From positions 1-50,501 of the forward strand of contig JAQBEX010000186.1 of assembly GCA_032123675.1 (NCBI GenBank): a DNA stretch of 50,501 bases, written 5' to 3'. Numbering within the stretch: position 1 is the first letter of the stretch; each line of letters begins with the position of its first letter. The stretch comes from Prado023 sp032123675. Its GTDB lineage: Bacteria > Actinomycetota > Actinomycetes > S36-B12 > CAIYMF01. The position numbers and the translations under genes were made by a program. Shown in pieces: positions 40,476 through 48,549 of this stretch. The notes under the pieces were generated by a model. That model worked only from the letters and a program-made list of their open reading frames with translations. It was not told where the DNA came from and ran no database searches.

Positions 40476-41293
40476 AGCCGACCCACCACAGTCGCCAGGA
40501 GGCCCCCCATTCGTTCCGCTGCCAGCTTGCCCGCCGCAAGGACCTCCTCGTGATTCAACGCCTCGCCGGTCATCCCCGCGGCAAGGTTGGTCACCAGCGA
40601 CAGGCCGAGGATCTCCATGCCGGCCTCGCGGGCGGCGATGGCCTCCAGGGTCGTGGACATGCCCACGAGGTCGGCCCCGAGGGTGCCGGCCATCCGGACC
40701 TCGGCCGGGGTCTCGTACTGCGGGCCGCGGAACTGCAGGTAGACCCCCTCAGCCAGCGTGGGGTCGATCTCCCGGCACAGATCACGCAGCCGTGGGGAGT
40801 ACAGGTCAGTCAGGTCGATGAAGGTCGCCCCGTGCAGCGGCGAGGTACCGGTCATGTTGATCTGGTCGCTGATCAGGACCGGCGTCCCCGGCGTCCATGC
40901 CGGGTTCAGCCCGCCGCACCCGTTGGTGAGCACGATGGTCCGGCACCCGGCAGCCGATGCGGTGCGCACCCCGTGCACCACGGCGTCCACCCCGCGACCC
41001 TCGTACAGGTGGGTACGTCCGAGGAAGACCAGCGCCCGGCTTCCCGAGGGGGTCGTGATGCTGCGGATCTTCCCCGCGTGCCCGGCGACGGCCGGCGGGG
41101 CGAATCCGTGCAGTGCGGTCGACGGGAACTCCGCGACGCTCGCACCGAGCAGGTCCACTGCCGGGAGCCAACCGGAGCCGAGGACGAGCGCGATGTCGTG
41201 GGTGGGCACACCGGTCAGCTCGGCCAGTTCGGCGGCGGCCTTCGTGGCTGCGGCGGTCGGGTCTTCCTCGGGGGTGGGCGCTGCATCAGTCAT
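40472..41293 (-). CDS. Purine nucleoside phosphorylase
   Basis: 273 residues of the trimeric (low-molecular-mass) PNP family. It cleaves inosine, guanosine and deoxy forms with phosphate to base and pentose-1-phosphate. Seen: ALVLGSGWLPAVD, the phosphate-binding FLGRTHLYEGR, TNGCGGLNP, DQINMTG, the base-binding QFRGPQYETPAEVRM with the conserved Glu, GMSTTLEAIAAR and VTNLAAGM with the Asn. ATG 41293 follows TAGCGT at 7 nt. Followed by the phospho-sugar mutase with a 4-base overlap. It is divergent from deoC, with 144 bases between. Confidence 0.93.
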   Translation of the reverse strand: MTDAAPTPEEDPTAAATKAAAELAELTGVPTHDIALVLGSGWLPAVDLLGASVAEFPSTALHGFAPPAVAGHAGKIRSITTPSGSRALVFLGRTHLYEGRGVDAVVHGVRTASAAGCRTIVLTNGCGGLNPAWTPGTPVLISDQINMTGTSPLHGATFIDLTDLYSPRLRDLCREIDPTLAEGVYLQFRGPQYETPAEVRMAGTLGADLVGMSTTLEAIAAREAGMEILGLSLVTNLAAGMTGEALNHEEVLAAGKLAAERMGGLLATVVGRL

Positions 41294-41300
41294 GTCCGAG

Positions 41301-41306
41301 ACGCTA
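41301..41306 (-). promoter_or_regulatory. -10 element (TAGCGT) for leaderless transcription of the PNP-mutase operon
   Basis: TAGCGT is 7 nt before ATG 41293. Confidence 0.5.
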
Positions 41307-41424
41307 TCCCGCTCGGGGTGCTCGGTTCTCCCTGAGCGAAAGACCGCCAGTCGACCAGGCGGGCACAGCGGGCCGGATCCCCTGACTCCGGGCTCCCAGC
41401 AGGCCACAGCCGCGTCGACCGGGC

Positions 41425-41430
41425 CAGAAT
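41425..41430 (+). promoter_or_regulatory. Possible -10 element (CAGAAT) for leaderless start of deoC
   Basis: CAGAAT is 7 nt before ATG 41438 and matches all but the first base of TANNNT. Confidence 0.3.
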
Positions 41431-41437
41431 GCCAGCC

Positions 41438-42139
41438 ATGGCCCTGACGCGCACCGAGATCACCCGCATGATCGACCACACGCTGCTCAAGCCTGAGGCG
41501 ACTCCCAGCGACGTGGCGGCCCTGTGCGCAGAGGCCAACGACCTCGGTGTCTTCTCGGTCTGCATCTCGCCATCATTCCTGCCGCTGCCCGAAGGGCTGC
41601 TCGCCCCGGAGATCGCGGTGTGCACCGTGGCTGGCTTCCCCAGCGGGAAGCACAACCCCGACATCAAGGCCGCCGAGGCGGCCCGCTCGGTCGCTGACGG
41701 CGCCGACGAGGTCGACATGGTCGTCGACGTGGGTGCCATCAAGGCCGGTCTGTGGCGGATCACGGAGAAGGAGGTCGGCGCCGTTCGCGCCGCCACCGAT
41801 GGGGTGCTGCTCAAGGTGATCCTTGAGACGGCCGCCCTCACCGACGATGAGATCGTGCGCGCGTGCATCCTGTGCCAGGAGGCTGGCGCTGACTTCGTGA
41901 AGACTTCGACCGGCTTCCATCCCTCCGGAGGCGCGTCCACCCACGCGATCTCCCTGATGGCCAACACGGTTGGCGCGACGATGGGCGTCAAGGCCAGCGG
42001 CGGGGTCCGGACCTCGGACGCAGCCCTGGAGATGATCTCCGCTGGGGCCACCCGGCTCGGGCTGTCCGGGACCCGGGCGGTGCTCGACGGACTCGACGGG
42101 ACGCCCGCGGACCCAGCTGCAGGCGGCGATGGCTACTGA
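41438..42139 (+). CDS. deoC: Deoxyribose-phosphate aldolase
   Basis: 233 residues, a class I aldolase with TIM-barrel fold. It splits 2-deoxyribose-5-phosphate to glyceraldehyde-3-phosphate and acetaldehyde. Seen: MIDHTLLKPEAT, VCTVAGFPSGKH, DGADEVDMVVDVGAIKAG with the key Asp, the Schiff-base Lys in FVKTSTGFHPSGGAS (K155) and VKASGGVRT with the second Lys. ATG 41438 is preferred over 41429 because of a -10-like CAGAAT 7 nt before it. The uridine-kinase-like gene starts within its 3' end (11-base overlap). The set PNP, mutase and DeoC gives a full route from deoxynucleosides to glycolysis. Confidence 0.93.
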   Translation: MALTRTEITRMIDHTLLKPEATPSDVAALCAEANDLGVFSVCISPSFLPLPEGLLAPEIAVCTVAGFPSGKHNPDIKAAEAARSVADGADEVDMVVDVGAIKAGLWRITEKEVGAVRAATDGVLLKVILETAALTDDEIVRACILCQEAGADFVKTSTGFHPSGGASTHAISLMANTVGATMGVKASGGVRTSDAALEMISAGATRLGLSGTRAVLDGLDGTPADPAAGGDGY

Positions 42140-42797
42140 GGGAGCCGCTGATCGACGCCGAGTGATCCTGCTGGCTGGGCCCAGCGGATCGGGCAAGTCC
42201 ACGATCGTGCGCGACGTCGGACTGCCAATGGTCTACCTCGACGACTTCTACAAGGCCGGCAGCGACCCGTCGCTGCCCCGGCACCCCGAGCTCGACATCG
42301 TCGACTGGGACGATCCGGACAGCTGGGACCGGCAGGCGGCGCTGGACGCCCTGGAACGCCTGTGCAGGACCGGGCGGGCCGAGGTCCCCGTGTACGACTT
42401 CGCTGCGAACGGGCCGGTCGGGAGCCGCACGGTGGATGTCGGCGCCGGCGCCTTCGTGGCCGAGGGGATCTTCGCCCCCGAGCTGGTCGCGGACCTGCAT
42501 GACCGCGGGCTGTTGCTCGATGCCATTGTCATCCAACGCGATCGGTGGAAGAACCTGGTGCGCCGAGGGGCCCGGGACCTCAAGGACCGCCGCAAGCCGC
42601 CGGGAACGATCCTGCGGCGCGGGCTGCACCTCTACCGCGTCGAGGACGTCGTCATCGACCGAGCGACCGAGGCTGGGTGCCGACCATTGGGTGCTCGCGC
42701 GAGCCGGGAGGCCCTCACCCGGTGCATGATCGGGTCACGGGCAGCTGCCCAGGACGCGGGCGGAGCAGGTGGGCCAGCCCCGGGGGAACCCCGCTGA
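42129..42797 (+). CDS. Uridine kinase-like P-loop protein
   Basis: 222 residues. The Walker A motif is GPSGSGKST, followed by MVYLDDFYKAGSDPSLPRHP, as in uridine kinases where this Asp and Tyr bind the nucleoside. WDDPDSWDRQAALDALERL and VPVYDFAANGPVGSR match that family, and FVAEGIFAPELVADL is the Walker B region. A lid-like Arg-rich segment (RRGARDLKDRRKPP) follows. The Ala/Gly-rich C-terminus (about 25 residues) is not conserved. Position after deoC, with 11-base overlap, supports a nucleoside salvage role (uridine or cytidine to the 5'-monophosphate). The exact substrate is inferred. Confidence 0.82.
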   Translation: MATEGAADRRRVILLAGPSGSGKSTIVRDVGLPMVYLDDFYKAGSDPSLPRHPELDIVDWDDPDSWDRQAALDALERLCRTGRAEVPVYDFAANGPVGSRTVDVGAGAFVAEGIFAPELVADLHDRGLLLDAIVIQRDRWKNLVRRGARDLKDRRKPPGTILRRGLHLYRVEDVVIDRATEAGCRPLGARASREALTRCMIGSRAAAQDAGGAGGPAPGEPR

Positions 42798-42804
42798 CCG
42801 ACTC

Positions 42805-43905
42805 TCAGCCCATCATCATGTCGCTGAGCGCCAGGGCCGAGTAGCCGGGCTTGATCACCTCGCTGATGATCCGCAGCCGCTGGTCGAAGGGCAGGAAGGC
42901 CGACTTCATCGCGTTGGTCGTCAGCCACTGCAGATCGGCCAGGTCGTAGCCGAAGGCTTCGGACAGCAGGTACATCTCCTTGCTCATGCACGTGTCCGAC
43001 ATCAGCCGGTTGTCGGTGTTCACCGTCACCCGGAAGCCCAGGTTGCGCAACAGGCCGATGGGATGTGTGGCGATGGACTCCGCCGCGCCGGTCTGGACGT
43101 TGGAGCTGGGGCACATCTCCAGGGGGACCCGCCGATCCCGCACGTACGCGGCCAGCAGACCCAGGTGGCTGGAGCCGTCAGCCTGCCGGGTGATGTCGTC
43201 GACGATCCGCACGCCGTGCCCCAACCGCTCGGTGCCGCACCACTGGATCGCCTCCCAGATGCTGGGCAGCCCGAACGCCTCGCCGGCATGGATCGTGAAG
43301 TGCGCACTCTCGCGCTGCAGGTACTCGAATGCATCGAGATGGCGCGTGGGGGGGAACCCCTCCTCGGCGCCGGCGATGTCGAAGCCGACGACCCCGTCGT
43401 TGCGGTGGGCGACCACCAGATGCGCGATCTCGGTGCTCCGCGCCGCGGTCCGCATCGCGGTCAACAGGGTCCGCATGACGATCGGGTGTCCCGCCGCCGC
43501 GGCCGCCCGCTCGCCCTCGGCGAAGCCGGCCAGGACGGCGTCGATGACCTCCGCGAGGCCCAACCCACCCGCGATGTGCAGCTCCGGGGCGAAGCGGACC
43601 TCGGCGTAGACGACACCGTCGGACGCCAGGTCCTCGGCGCACTCGCGCGCAACCCGGCGCAGGGCGTCCGAGGTCTGCATGACTGCCACCGTGTGGCTGA
43701 ACGTCTCCAAGTAGCGCACGAGCGACCCGGAGTCGGCCGACTCGTGGAACCAGCGGCCCAGCGCCACCGGGTCGGTGGTCGGCAACTCCGTGTACCCGGT
43801 CTCGGCAGCAAGCTCCACGATGGTCTCGGGGCGCAGGCCACCATCGAGGTGGTCGTGGAGCAGCACCTTGGGCGCGCGTCGGCAGGTCTCGAAATCCAGG
43901 GCCAT
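42805..43905 (-). CDS. add: Adenosine deaminase
   Basis: 366 residues, a zinc hydrolase converting adenosine and deoxyadenosine to inosines. Seen: the zinc pair HDHLDGG (H17, H19), FAPELHIAGGL, the catalytic HAGEAFG with Glu, ERLGHGVRI with the second-shell His, and TVNTDNRLMSD with the metal Asp, in which the usual DDP is DNR. ATG 43905 lies 7 nt after TAGCCT, whose TAG is the cdd stop codon. It is the last gene of the nucleoside uptake-deamination operon, but may also have its own transcript. It converges with the uridine-kinase-like gene, 7 bases apart. Confidence 0.92.
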   Translation of the reverse strand: MALDFETCRRAPKVLLHDHLDGGLRPETIVELAAETGYTELPTTDPVALGRWFHESADSGSLVRYLETFSHTVAVMQTSDALRRVARECAEDLASDGVVYAEVRFAPELHIAGGLGLAEVIDAVLAGFAEGERAAAAAGHPIVMRTLLTAMRTAARSTEIAHLVVAHRNDGVVGFDIAGAEEGFPPTRHLDAFEYLQRESAHFTIHAGEAFGLPSIWEAIQWCGTERLGHGVRIVDDITRQADGSSHLGLLAAYVRDRRVPLEMCPSSNVQTGAAESIATHPIGLLRNLGFRVTVNTDNRLMSDTCMSKEMYLLSEAFGYDLADLQWLTTNAMKSAFLPFDQRLRIISEVIKPGYSALALSDMMMG

Positions 43906-43912
43906 GGCCGAC

Positions 43913-43918
43913 AGGCTA
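43913..43918 (-). promoter_or_regulatory. -10 element (TAGCCT) for leaderless transcription of add, overlapping the cdd stop
   Basis: TAGCCT is 7 nt before ATG 43905, and its first three bases are the cdd stop codon (43916-43918). This would give add an internal promoter within the operon. Confidence 0.4.
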
Positions 43919-44335
43919 TCTGCGGCTGCGCATGTCGTCGACGCCGAAGGCATCGGGCAGGACCTGGCTCATGGGCAGGATGCCGTTGCTGGTGTGGACC
44001 AGGCAGTTGGGACCGCCGTGCTCCCAGAGCAGCTGCCGGCACCGTCCGCACGGCATCAGGTCCGCGCCGTTCCGGTCGACGCAGACCACCGCAACCAGCC
44101 GGCCCCCGCCGCCCATGCACAGCGCGGAGACCATCGAGCACTCTGCGCACAGCGTCAGGCCGTATGAGGCGTTCTCCACGTTGGCACCGGAGACCACCCG
44201 ACCGTCGTCGACCAGGCCGGCGACCCCCACCGGGAAGCCCGAGTACGGCGCGTAGGCCCGCTCCAGGGCGGCCACGGCGCTGCCCCGCAGCCCGTCCCAG
44301 TTGATGCCGCTGGGATCCGGCACCGGGGTCGTCAC
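43916..44335 (-). CDS. cdd: Cytidine deaminase
   Basis: 139 residues, homotetrameric zinc cytidine deaminase. Seen: AYAPYSGFPVGVAGLVDDGR, GANVENASYGLTLCAECSMV with the catalytic CAE motif, and PCGRCRQLLWE with the zinc Cys pair. GTG 44335 overlaps the upstream permease stop (GTGA). Converts cytidine and deoxycytidine to uridines, which the pathway partners use. No thymidine phosphorylase gene lies between cdd and add, where mycobacteria have deoA. Confidence 0.93.
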   Translation of the reverse strand: MTTPVPDPSGINWDGLRGSAVAALERAYAPYSGFPVGVAGLVDDGRVVSGANVENASYGLTLCAECSMVSALCMGGGGRLVAVVCVDRNGADLMPCGRCRQLLWEHGGPNCLVHTSNGILPMSQVLPDAFGVDDMRSRR

Positions 44336-45624
44336 GACTTGATGTAGGGCTTGCCGTCGGCAGCCGGCGCCCGCGACCGACCGGCGAGGCCGGCGACAGC
44401 GAACAGCGTGGCCAGGTAGGGAGCCATGAGCATCACCTGGCTGGGGATCGGCGTGCCGATGATGCTCAGGACGCTCTGCAACTGGTCGGCGAAGCCGAAC
44501 AGCAGGGCCGCGCCGATCGCCCCGAGGGGCGACCACCGACCGAAGATCATGGCGGCCAGGGCGATGAAGCCCTTGCCCGCTGTCATGTTCTTGCTGAAGG
44601 CACCCACCGAGCCGAGCGTGAAGAACGCGCCGCCAAGGCCGGAGACCATGCCACCGAGGAGCACGTTGCGGAAGCGCAGGCGGTTCACGTCGATGCCCAC
44701 GGTGTCCGCAGCTTGTGGGTGCTCGCCCACCGCGCGCACGCGCAGGCCCCACTTGGTCCGGAACAGCGCGACCTGGATGGCTGCGGCGATGACGTACATG
44801 AGGTACACGATCAGCGACTGGTCGAAGAAGATCGGGCCGATGATCGGGATGTCGCTCAGGATCGGGATCGCTATCGGCGTGAGCACCGGTGGGCTGTTCC
44901 AGACCTCGGCCTCCTTGTCCAGGACCGAGGAGTAGAAGAACGACGTCAGGCCCAGGACCAGGGTGTTGACGACCACACCCACGATCACCTGGTCCACGAA
45001 GTAGGTGACGGTGAACACGGCCAGCACCCAGCCGACCAGCAGGCCGGCAACGACGGCCGCGATCAGACCGGCGAGCAGGCTGTTGGTGAGCGACCCCACC
45101 ACGGCGGACAGGAAGGCCCCAGCCAGCAGCTGGCCCTCGATCGCGATGTTGACCACGCCCGCGCGCTCGCACAGGACACCGGAGAGCGCACCGAAGATCA
45201 GCGGCACGCTGAGCAGCAGCGAGCCCTGCAGCAGACCTGTCAGCGGGATGGACTTGCCCGAGACCACCCACGTCAGGAACGAGGCCATGAAGGCCAGGCT
45301 GAACGCGGCGATCGCCCACGCCGGGGTGGACCTTCGTGCGCGGGCCCACCGGACGGACAGCCCGGCGATGGCCAGGCAGACCAGCCCCATCACGAGTGCG
45401 AATGCCTTCGAGGGAACAGTCAGGTCCGGCAGCGAGATGGTGTCGCCGGGCATCGCCAGGACGAAGGTCGTGGTCTCCCCGGCGGTGCCCCGCAGGCCGA
45501 AGAAGATCGTGGCGATCACGCCAAGCACGCCCATCGTGATGGGGGCCTTGTACGAGATCGGCAACTGGGCCTCCGGCTTGGCGTCAGCGGGAGCAGCCGA
45601 TGCGGGCGTGGTGTCGATTGCCAT
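44332..45624 (-). CDS. Nucleoside ABC transporter permease, second subunit
   Basis: 430 residues, BPD_transp_2 family. Nine or so hydrophobic segments; family segments include LLQGSLLLSVPLIFGALSGV, CERAGVVNIAIEGQLLAGAF, LVGWVLAVFTVTYFVDQVIV and GAVGENPQAADTVGIDV-like text (here RAVGEHPQAADTVGIDVNRL), all typical of YufQ/BmpC-type nucleoside permeases. The N-terminus has three extra membrane segments before the core. ATG 45624 follows AAGGAG at 9 nt. It pairs with the permease at 45640-46839 and overlaps cdd. Confidence 0.92.
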   Translation of the reverse strand: MAIDTTPASAAPADAKPEAQLPISYKAPITMGVLGVIATIFFGLRGTAGETTTFVLAMPGDTISLPDLTVPSKAFALVMGLVCLAIAGLSVRWARARRSTPAWAIAAFSLAFMASFLTWVVSGKSIPLTGLLQGSLLLSVPLIFGALSGVLCERAGVVNIAIEGQLLAGAFLSAVVGSLTNSLLAGLIAAVVAGLLVGWVLAVFTVTYFVDQVIVGVVVNTLVLGLTSFFYSSVLDKEAEVWNSPPVLTPIAIPILSDIPIIGPIFFDQSLIVYLMYVIAAAIQVALFRTKWGLRVRAVGEHPQAADTVGIDVNRLRFRNVLLGGMVSGLGGAFFTLGSVGAFSKNMTAGKGFIALAAMIFGRWSPLGAIGAALLFGFADQLQSVLSIIGTPIPSQVMLMAPYLATLFAVAGLAGRSRAPAADGKPYIKS

Positions 45625-45639
45625 GGTGATCGGCTCCTT

Positions 45640-46839
45640 CTACTTCGACTCGGGCGCCCGGAGGCGGAAGATCTTGCGGACCAGAGGTGGCGCCGCGATG
45701 AACAGGACGATCAGTGACTGCATGACCAGGACGATGTCGATCGGGGTCGACGTCGCTGCCTGCATCGACGATCCGCCGGCCCGCAGGCCACCCATCAGGA
45801 TGCCGGCGAGGACCACACCTATCGGATTGCTCTTGCCGAGCAGGGCGACGGTGATCGCATCGAAACCGATCTCGCCGGCGATCCCGTTGCCCAAGGCATA
45901 CTCCGTCGCGCCGCCGAGGATCTGGTTCATGCCGGCAAGCCCAGCCAGGCCACCAGCGATCGCCATCACGCTGAAGAGCGCGCGCTTGACGTTGATGCCG
46001 GCGGTGCGCGCCGCGTTGGGGTTGGCACCCACTGCTCGGAACTCGAAGCCGACCGTCGAGCGCTCCAGCAACCACCAGACGAAGCCCGCCGCGAGCAGGG
46101 CGAGGATGAACCCGAGGTTGAGCCGGTAGTCGTCGCCCAGGATCTTGGGCAGACGGGCCGCGGTGTCGACCGCCGGGCTCAGGGGGTCGTCCCGACCCTC
46201 GCGCTGGAAGGCGTCCTTCGTGAGGAGGAACTGCAGGAAGTAGATGGCGATCCAGTTGAGCATGATCGTGACGATCACCTCATGAGCACCGGTCTGGGAC
46301 TTCAGCGCGCCCGCAATGCCGCCCCAGATCGCGCCGCCGAGGATGCCGGCTCCGATCGCGACGATCAGGTGCACCGGGAAGGGCATCGAGAACGTGAACC
46401 CCACGTACCCGGCAAAGATGGCACCCAGGATCAGCTGGCCCTGGGCACCGATGTTGAACAGGCCCGCGCGGAATGGCAGCGCGACTGCGAGGCCGGCGAA
46501 GATCAGTGAGGTGGAGGTGTACAGGGTCTCGGTGAAGGGTTTGAGGGCATCGGAGACCGTGTAGGCGCTGAAGTTGATCACCGAACCGGAGAAGAGCGCC
46601 TTGTACGCCTCGGAGATCGCCGTCCATGCCGCCGACAGCGTGTCCATCGGCGCTGAGAAGAAGTACTGGGACGCGTCGCGCACGTCCGGGTTGGCGAAGG
46701 CGATCAGGATTCCGCTGATCACCAGGGCGAGCAGGAACGACAGCGCGTAGAGGATGACCTGGTCGAGCCAGTACCTCCGCGGCTTGTTCGTCTCGGGGAC
46801 GGGTGCAGTGGCCTCGGTCAGCAGCTCGGTGTTGCTCAC
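45640..46839 (-). CDS. Nucleoside ABC transporter permease, first subunit
   Basis: 399 residues, BPD_transp_2 family, YufP/BmpB type. Seen: an N-terminal membrane segment (LYALSFLLALVISGILIAFA), then FRAGLFNIGAQGQLILGAIF, the core signature, and FRAVGANPNAARTAGINVKR. About eight membrane segments. It overlaps the ATPase gene by 4 bases (46836-46839) and is 15 bases before the next permease gene. The BMP lipoprotein would deliver the nucleoside to this pair. Confidence 0.92.
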   Translation of the reverse strand: MSNTELLTEATAPVPETNKPRRYWLDQVILYALSFLLALVISGILIAFANPDVRDASQYFFSAPMDTLSAAWTAISEAYKALFSGSVINFSAYTVSDALKPFTETLYTSTSLIFAGLAVALPFRAGLFNIGAQGQLILGAIFAGYVGFTFSMPFPVHLIVAIGAGILGGAIWGGIAGALKSQTGAHEVIVTIMLNWIAIYFLQFLLTKDAFQREGRDDPLSPAVDTAARLPKILGDDYRLNLGFILALLAAGFVWWLLERSTVGFEFRAVGANPNAARTAGINVKRALFSVMAIAGGLAGLAGMNQILGGATEYALGNGIAGEIGFDAITVALLGKSNPIGVVLAGILMGGLRAGGSSMQAATSTPIDIVLVMQSLIVLFIAAPPLVRKIFRLRAPESK

Positions 46840-48386
46840 TTCGCGCCCTCCTCGTCAGCGCCCGCGGCGGCGTCGTGCGCGGCTGCGTCCTGCGGAACGC
46901 CGGCCATCATCAGGCCAAGCACGCCACGTGGGGTGTCCGGTGGGACGATGCCGATGATCTTGCCGCTGTACATCACCGCGACCCGATCGGCCAGTGCCGC
47001 CACCTCGTCGAGCTCAGTGGAGACGATGAGCACCGCCACACCTGCGTCGCGTTCGGCGATCACCCGCTTGTGGACGAACTCGATGGCACCCACGTCGACA
47101 CCACGGGTCGGCTGCGAGGCAAGGAACAGTGACACGACCGGCTTGGACAGCTCCCGGGCCAGGACGACCTTCTGCTGGTTGCCGCCGGAGAGCGACGATG
47201 CCGGCAGCTGCACGCCCGTCGTGCGGACGTCGAACTCCTCAGCCTTCTCCTCGGCATGCGCCGCGATGACCGACGGCTTCATCATCACGCCCTTGGCGAA
47301 GGGTTCGTTGCGGTACTGGTCGAGGATCATGTTCTCGGCGATGGAGAACGAGCCCACCAATCCGTCGTCCGAGCGATCCTCGGGCACGAACCCGATCCCG
47401 GAGTCGAGGACCCGACGGGTGGAAAGCCCCAGCAACTCCTCACCATTGAGCATGACCGACCCGGTGACCGTGTGCTGCAGGCCGAGGATCGCCTGGGTCA
47501 GCTCGGTCTGCCCATTGCCCTGTACCCCGGCGATGCAGACCACCTCACCGCCACGCACGTCCAGGTCCACGGAATCGACCATCGCCTGCCCGGTCTCCGA
47601 CCGCACGGTCAGGCCGCGGATCTGGAGCACGACGTCCTTGGGATCCGCCTCCTCCTTGTCGACCTTGAGGCTGACCGCACGCCCGACCATCATCGCCGCC
47701 AGGTCGGTCTCGGAGTCCGTCGGCAGCGCGGTGCCCACCACCTTGCCGCGCCGGATGACGGTGATCCGGTCGGCGACCGCCTTGATCTCACGGAGCTTGT
47801 GGCTGATCATCACGATCGAGCGCCCACTCGCCTTCAGCTGTCGGATGATCTCGAGCAGCTCATCAGTCTCCTGAGGGGTGAGCACCGCGGTCGGCTCGTC
47901 GAGGATCAGGATCTGGGCGTCCTTGACAAGCGCCTTGATGATCTCGACCCGCTGCTGGACCCCGACAGGGAGGTCCTCGACCAGCGCATCTGGATCCACC
48001 TCGAGGTTGTAGAGCTTGGACAGCTCGAGGACCTGGTTGCGGGCAGCCTCGATGTCCAGCAGCCCCCCCTTGGTCAGCTCGTGGCCGAGCATGACGTTCT
48101 CGGCCACGGTGAAGACCGGGACCAGCATGAAGTGCTGGTGGACCATGCCGATCCCGGCGTCCATGGCATCGCCGGGATCATGGAAATGGACGTCCGTGCC
48201 GTCGATGACGATCTGGCCCTCATCCGGCCGGTAGAGGCCGAAGAGCGTGTTCATCAACGTCGACTTGCCCGCGCCGTTCTCCCCGAGGAGGCAGTGAATC
48301 TCACCGGGCTCCACGGTGAGATCTATGTCGTCGTTGGCCGTGAACGTGCCGAACCTCTTGGTGATACCCCGCAGTTCCAGCTTCAC
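46836..48386 (-). CDS. Nucleoside ABC transporter ATP-binding protein (two ATPase domains)
   Basis: 516 residues with two ABC domains in tandem, as in RbsA/BmpA-type importers. First domain: Walker A GENGAGKST, signature LPVGVQQRVEI, Walker B ILILDEPTAVL. Second domain: a degenerate P-loop in VQGNGQTELTQAILG and the signature LSGGNQQKVVLARELS. An acidic Ala-rich tail closes the protein. GTG 48386 follows GGAGGT. It overlaps the first permease gene. It lies 164 bases downstream of the BMP gene, with a strong hairpin between (48495-48532), which would lower its expression relative to the binding protein. Confidence 0.93.
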   Translation of the reverse strand: MKLELRGITKRFGTFTANDDIDLTVEPGEIHCLLGENGAGKSTLMNTLFGLYRPDEGQIVIDGTDVHFHDPGDAMDAGIGMVHQHFMLVPVFTVAENVMLGHELTKGGLLDIEAARNQVLELSKLYNLEVDPDALVEDLPVGVQQRVEIIKALVKDAQILILDEPTAVLTPQETDELLEIIRQLKASGRSIVMISHKLREIKAVADRITVIRRGKVVGTALPTDSETDLAAMMVGRAVSLKVDKEEADPKDVVLQIRGLTVRSETGQAMVDSVDLDVRGGEVVCIAGVQGNGQTELTQAILGLQHTVTGSVMLNGEELLGLSTRRVLDSGIGFVPEDRSDDGLVGSFSIAENMILDQYRNEPFAKGVMMKPSVIAAHAEEKAEEFDVRTTGVQLPASSLSGGNQQKVVLARELSKPVVSLFLASQPTRGVDVGAIEFVHKRVIAERDAGVAVLIVSTELDEVAALADRVAVMYSGKIIGIVPPDTPRGVLGLMMAGVPQDAAAHDAAAGADEEGAK

Positions 48387-48494
48387 GGCCGACCTCCGAC
48401 TCCTGACAATGGGCTTCTCGCACCCTAGCGAGGCGGGATGCAGCGACTCCTGCTCAGAGTCGGCGTTTCGACATCAATCACCCATCCGGACATG

Positions 48495-48532
48495 CCGCAG
48501 CCCCCGCCGCGCAATGGCGGCAGGGGCTGCGG
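48495..48532 (-). terminator. Strong GC-rich hairpin between the BMP and ATPase genes
   Basis: CCGCAGCCCC (48495-48504) and GGGGCTGCGG (48523-48532) pair perfectly, and CGCC/GGCG extend the stem inside. It starts 18 bases after the BMP stop. There is no T-tract. It probably acts as partial terminator or 3' stabiliser, so that the binding protein is made in excess over the transporter. Confidence 0.6.
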
Positions 48533-48549
48533 TCAGCGAGCGGGAGACG

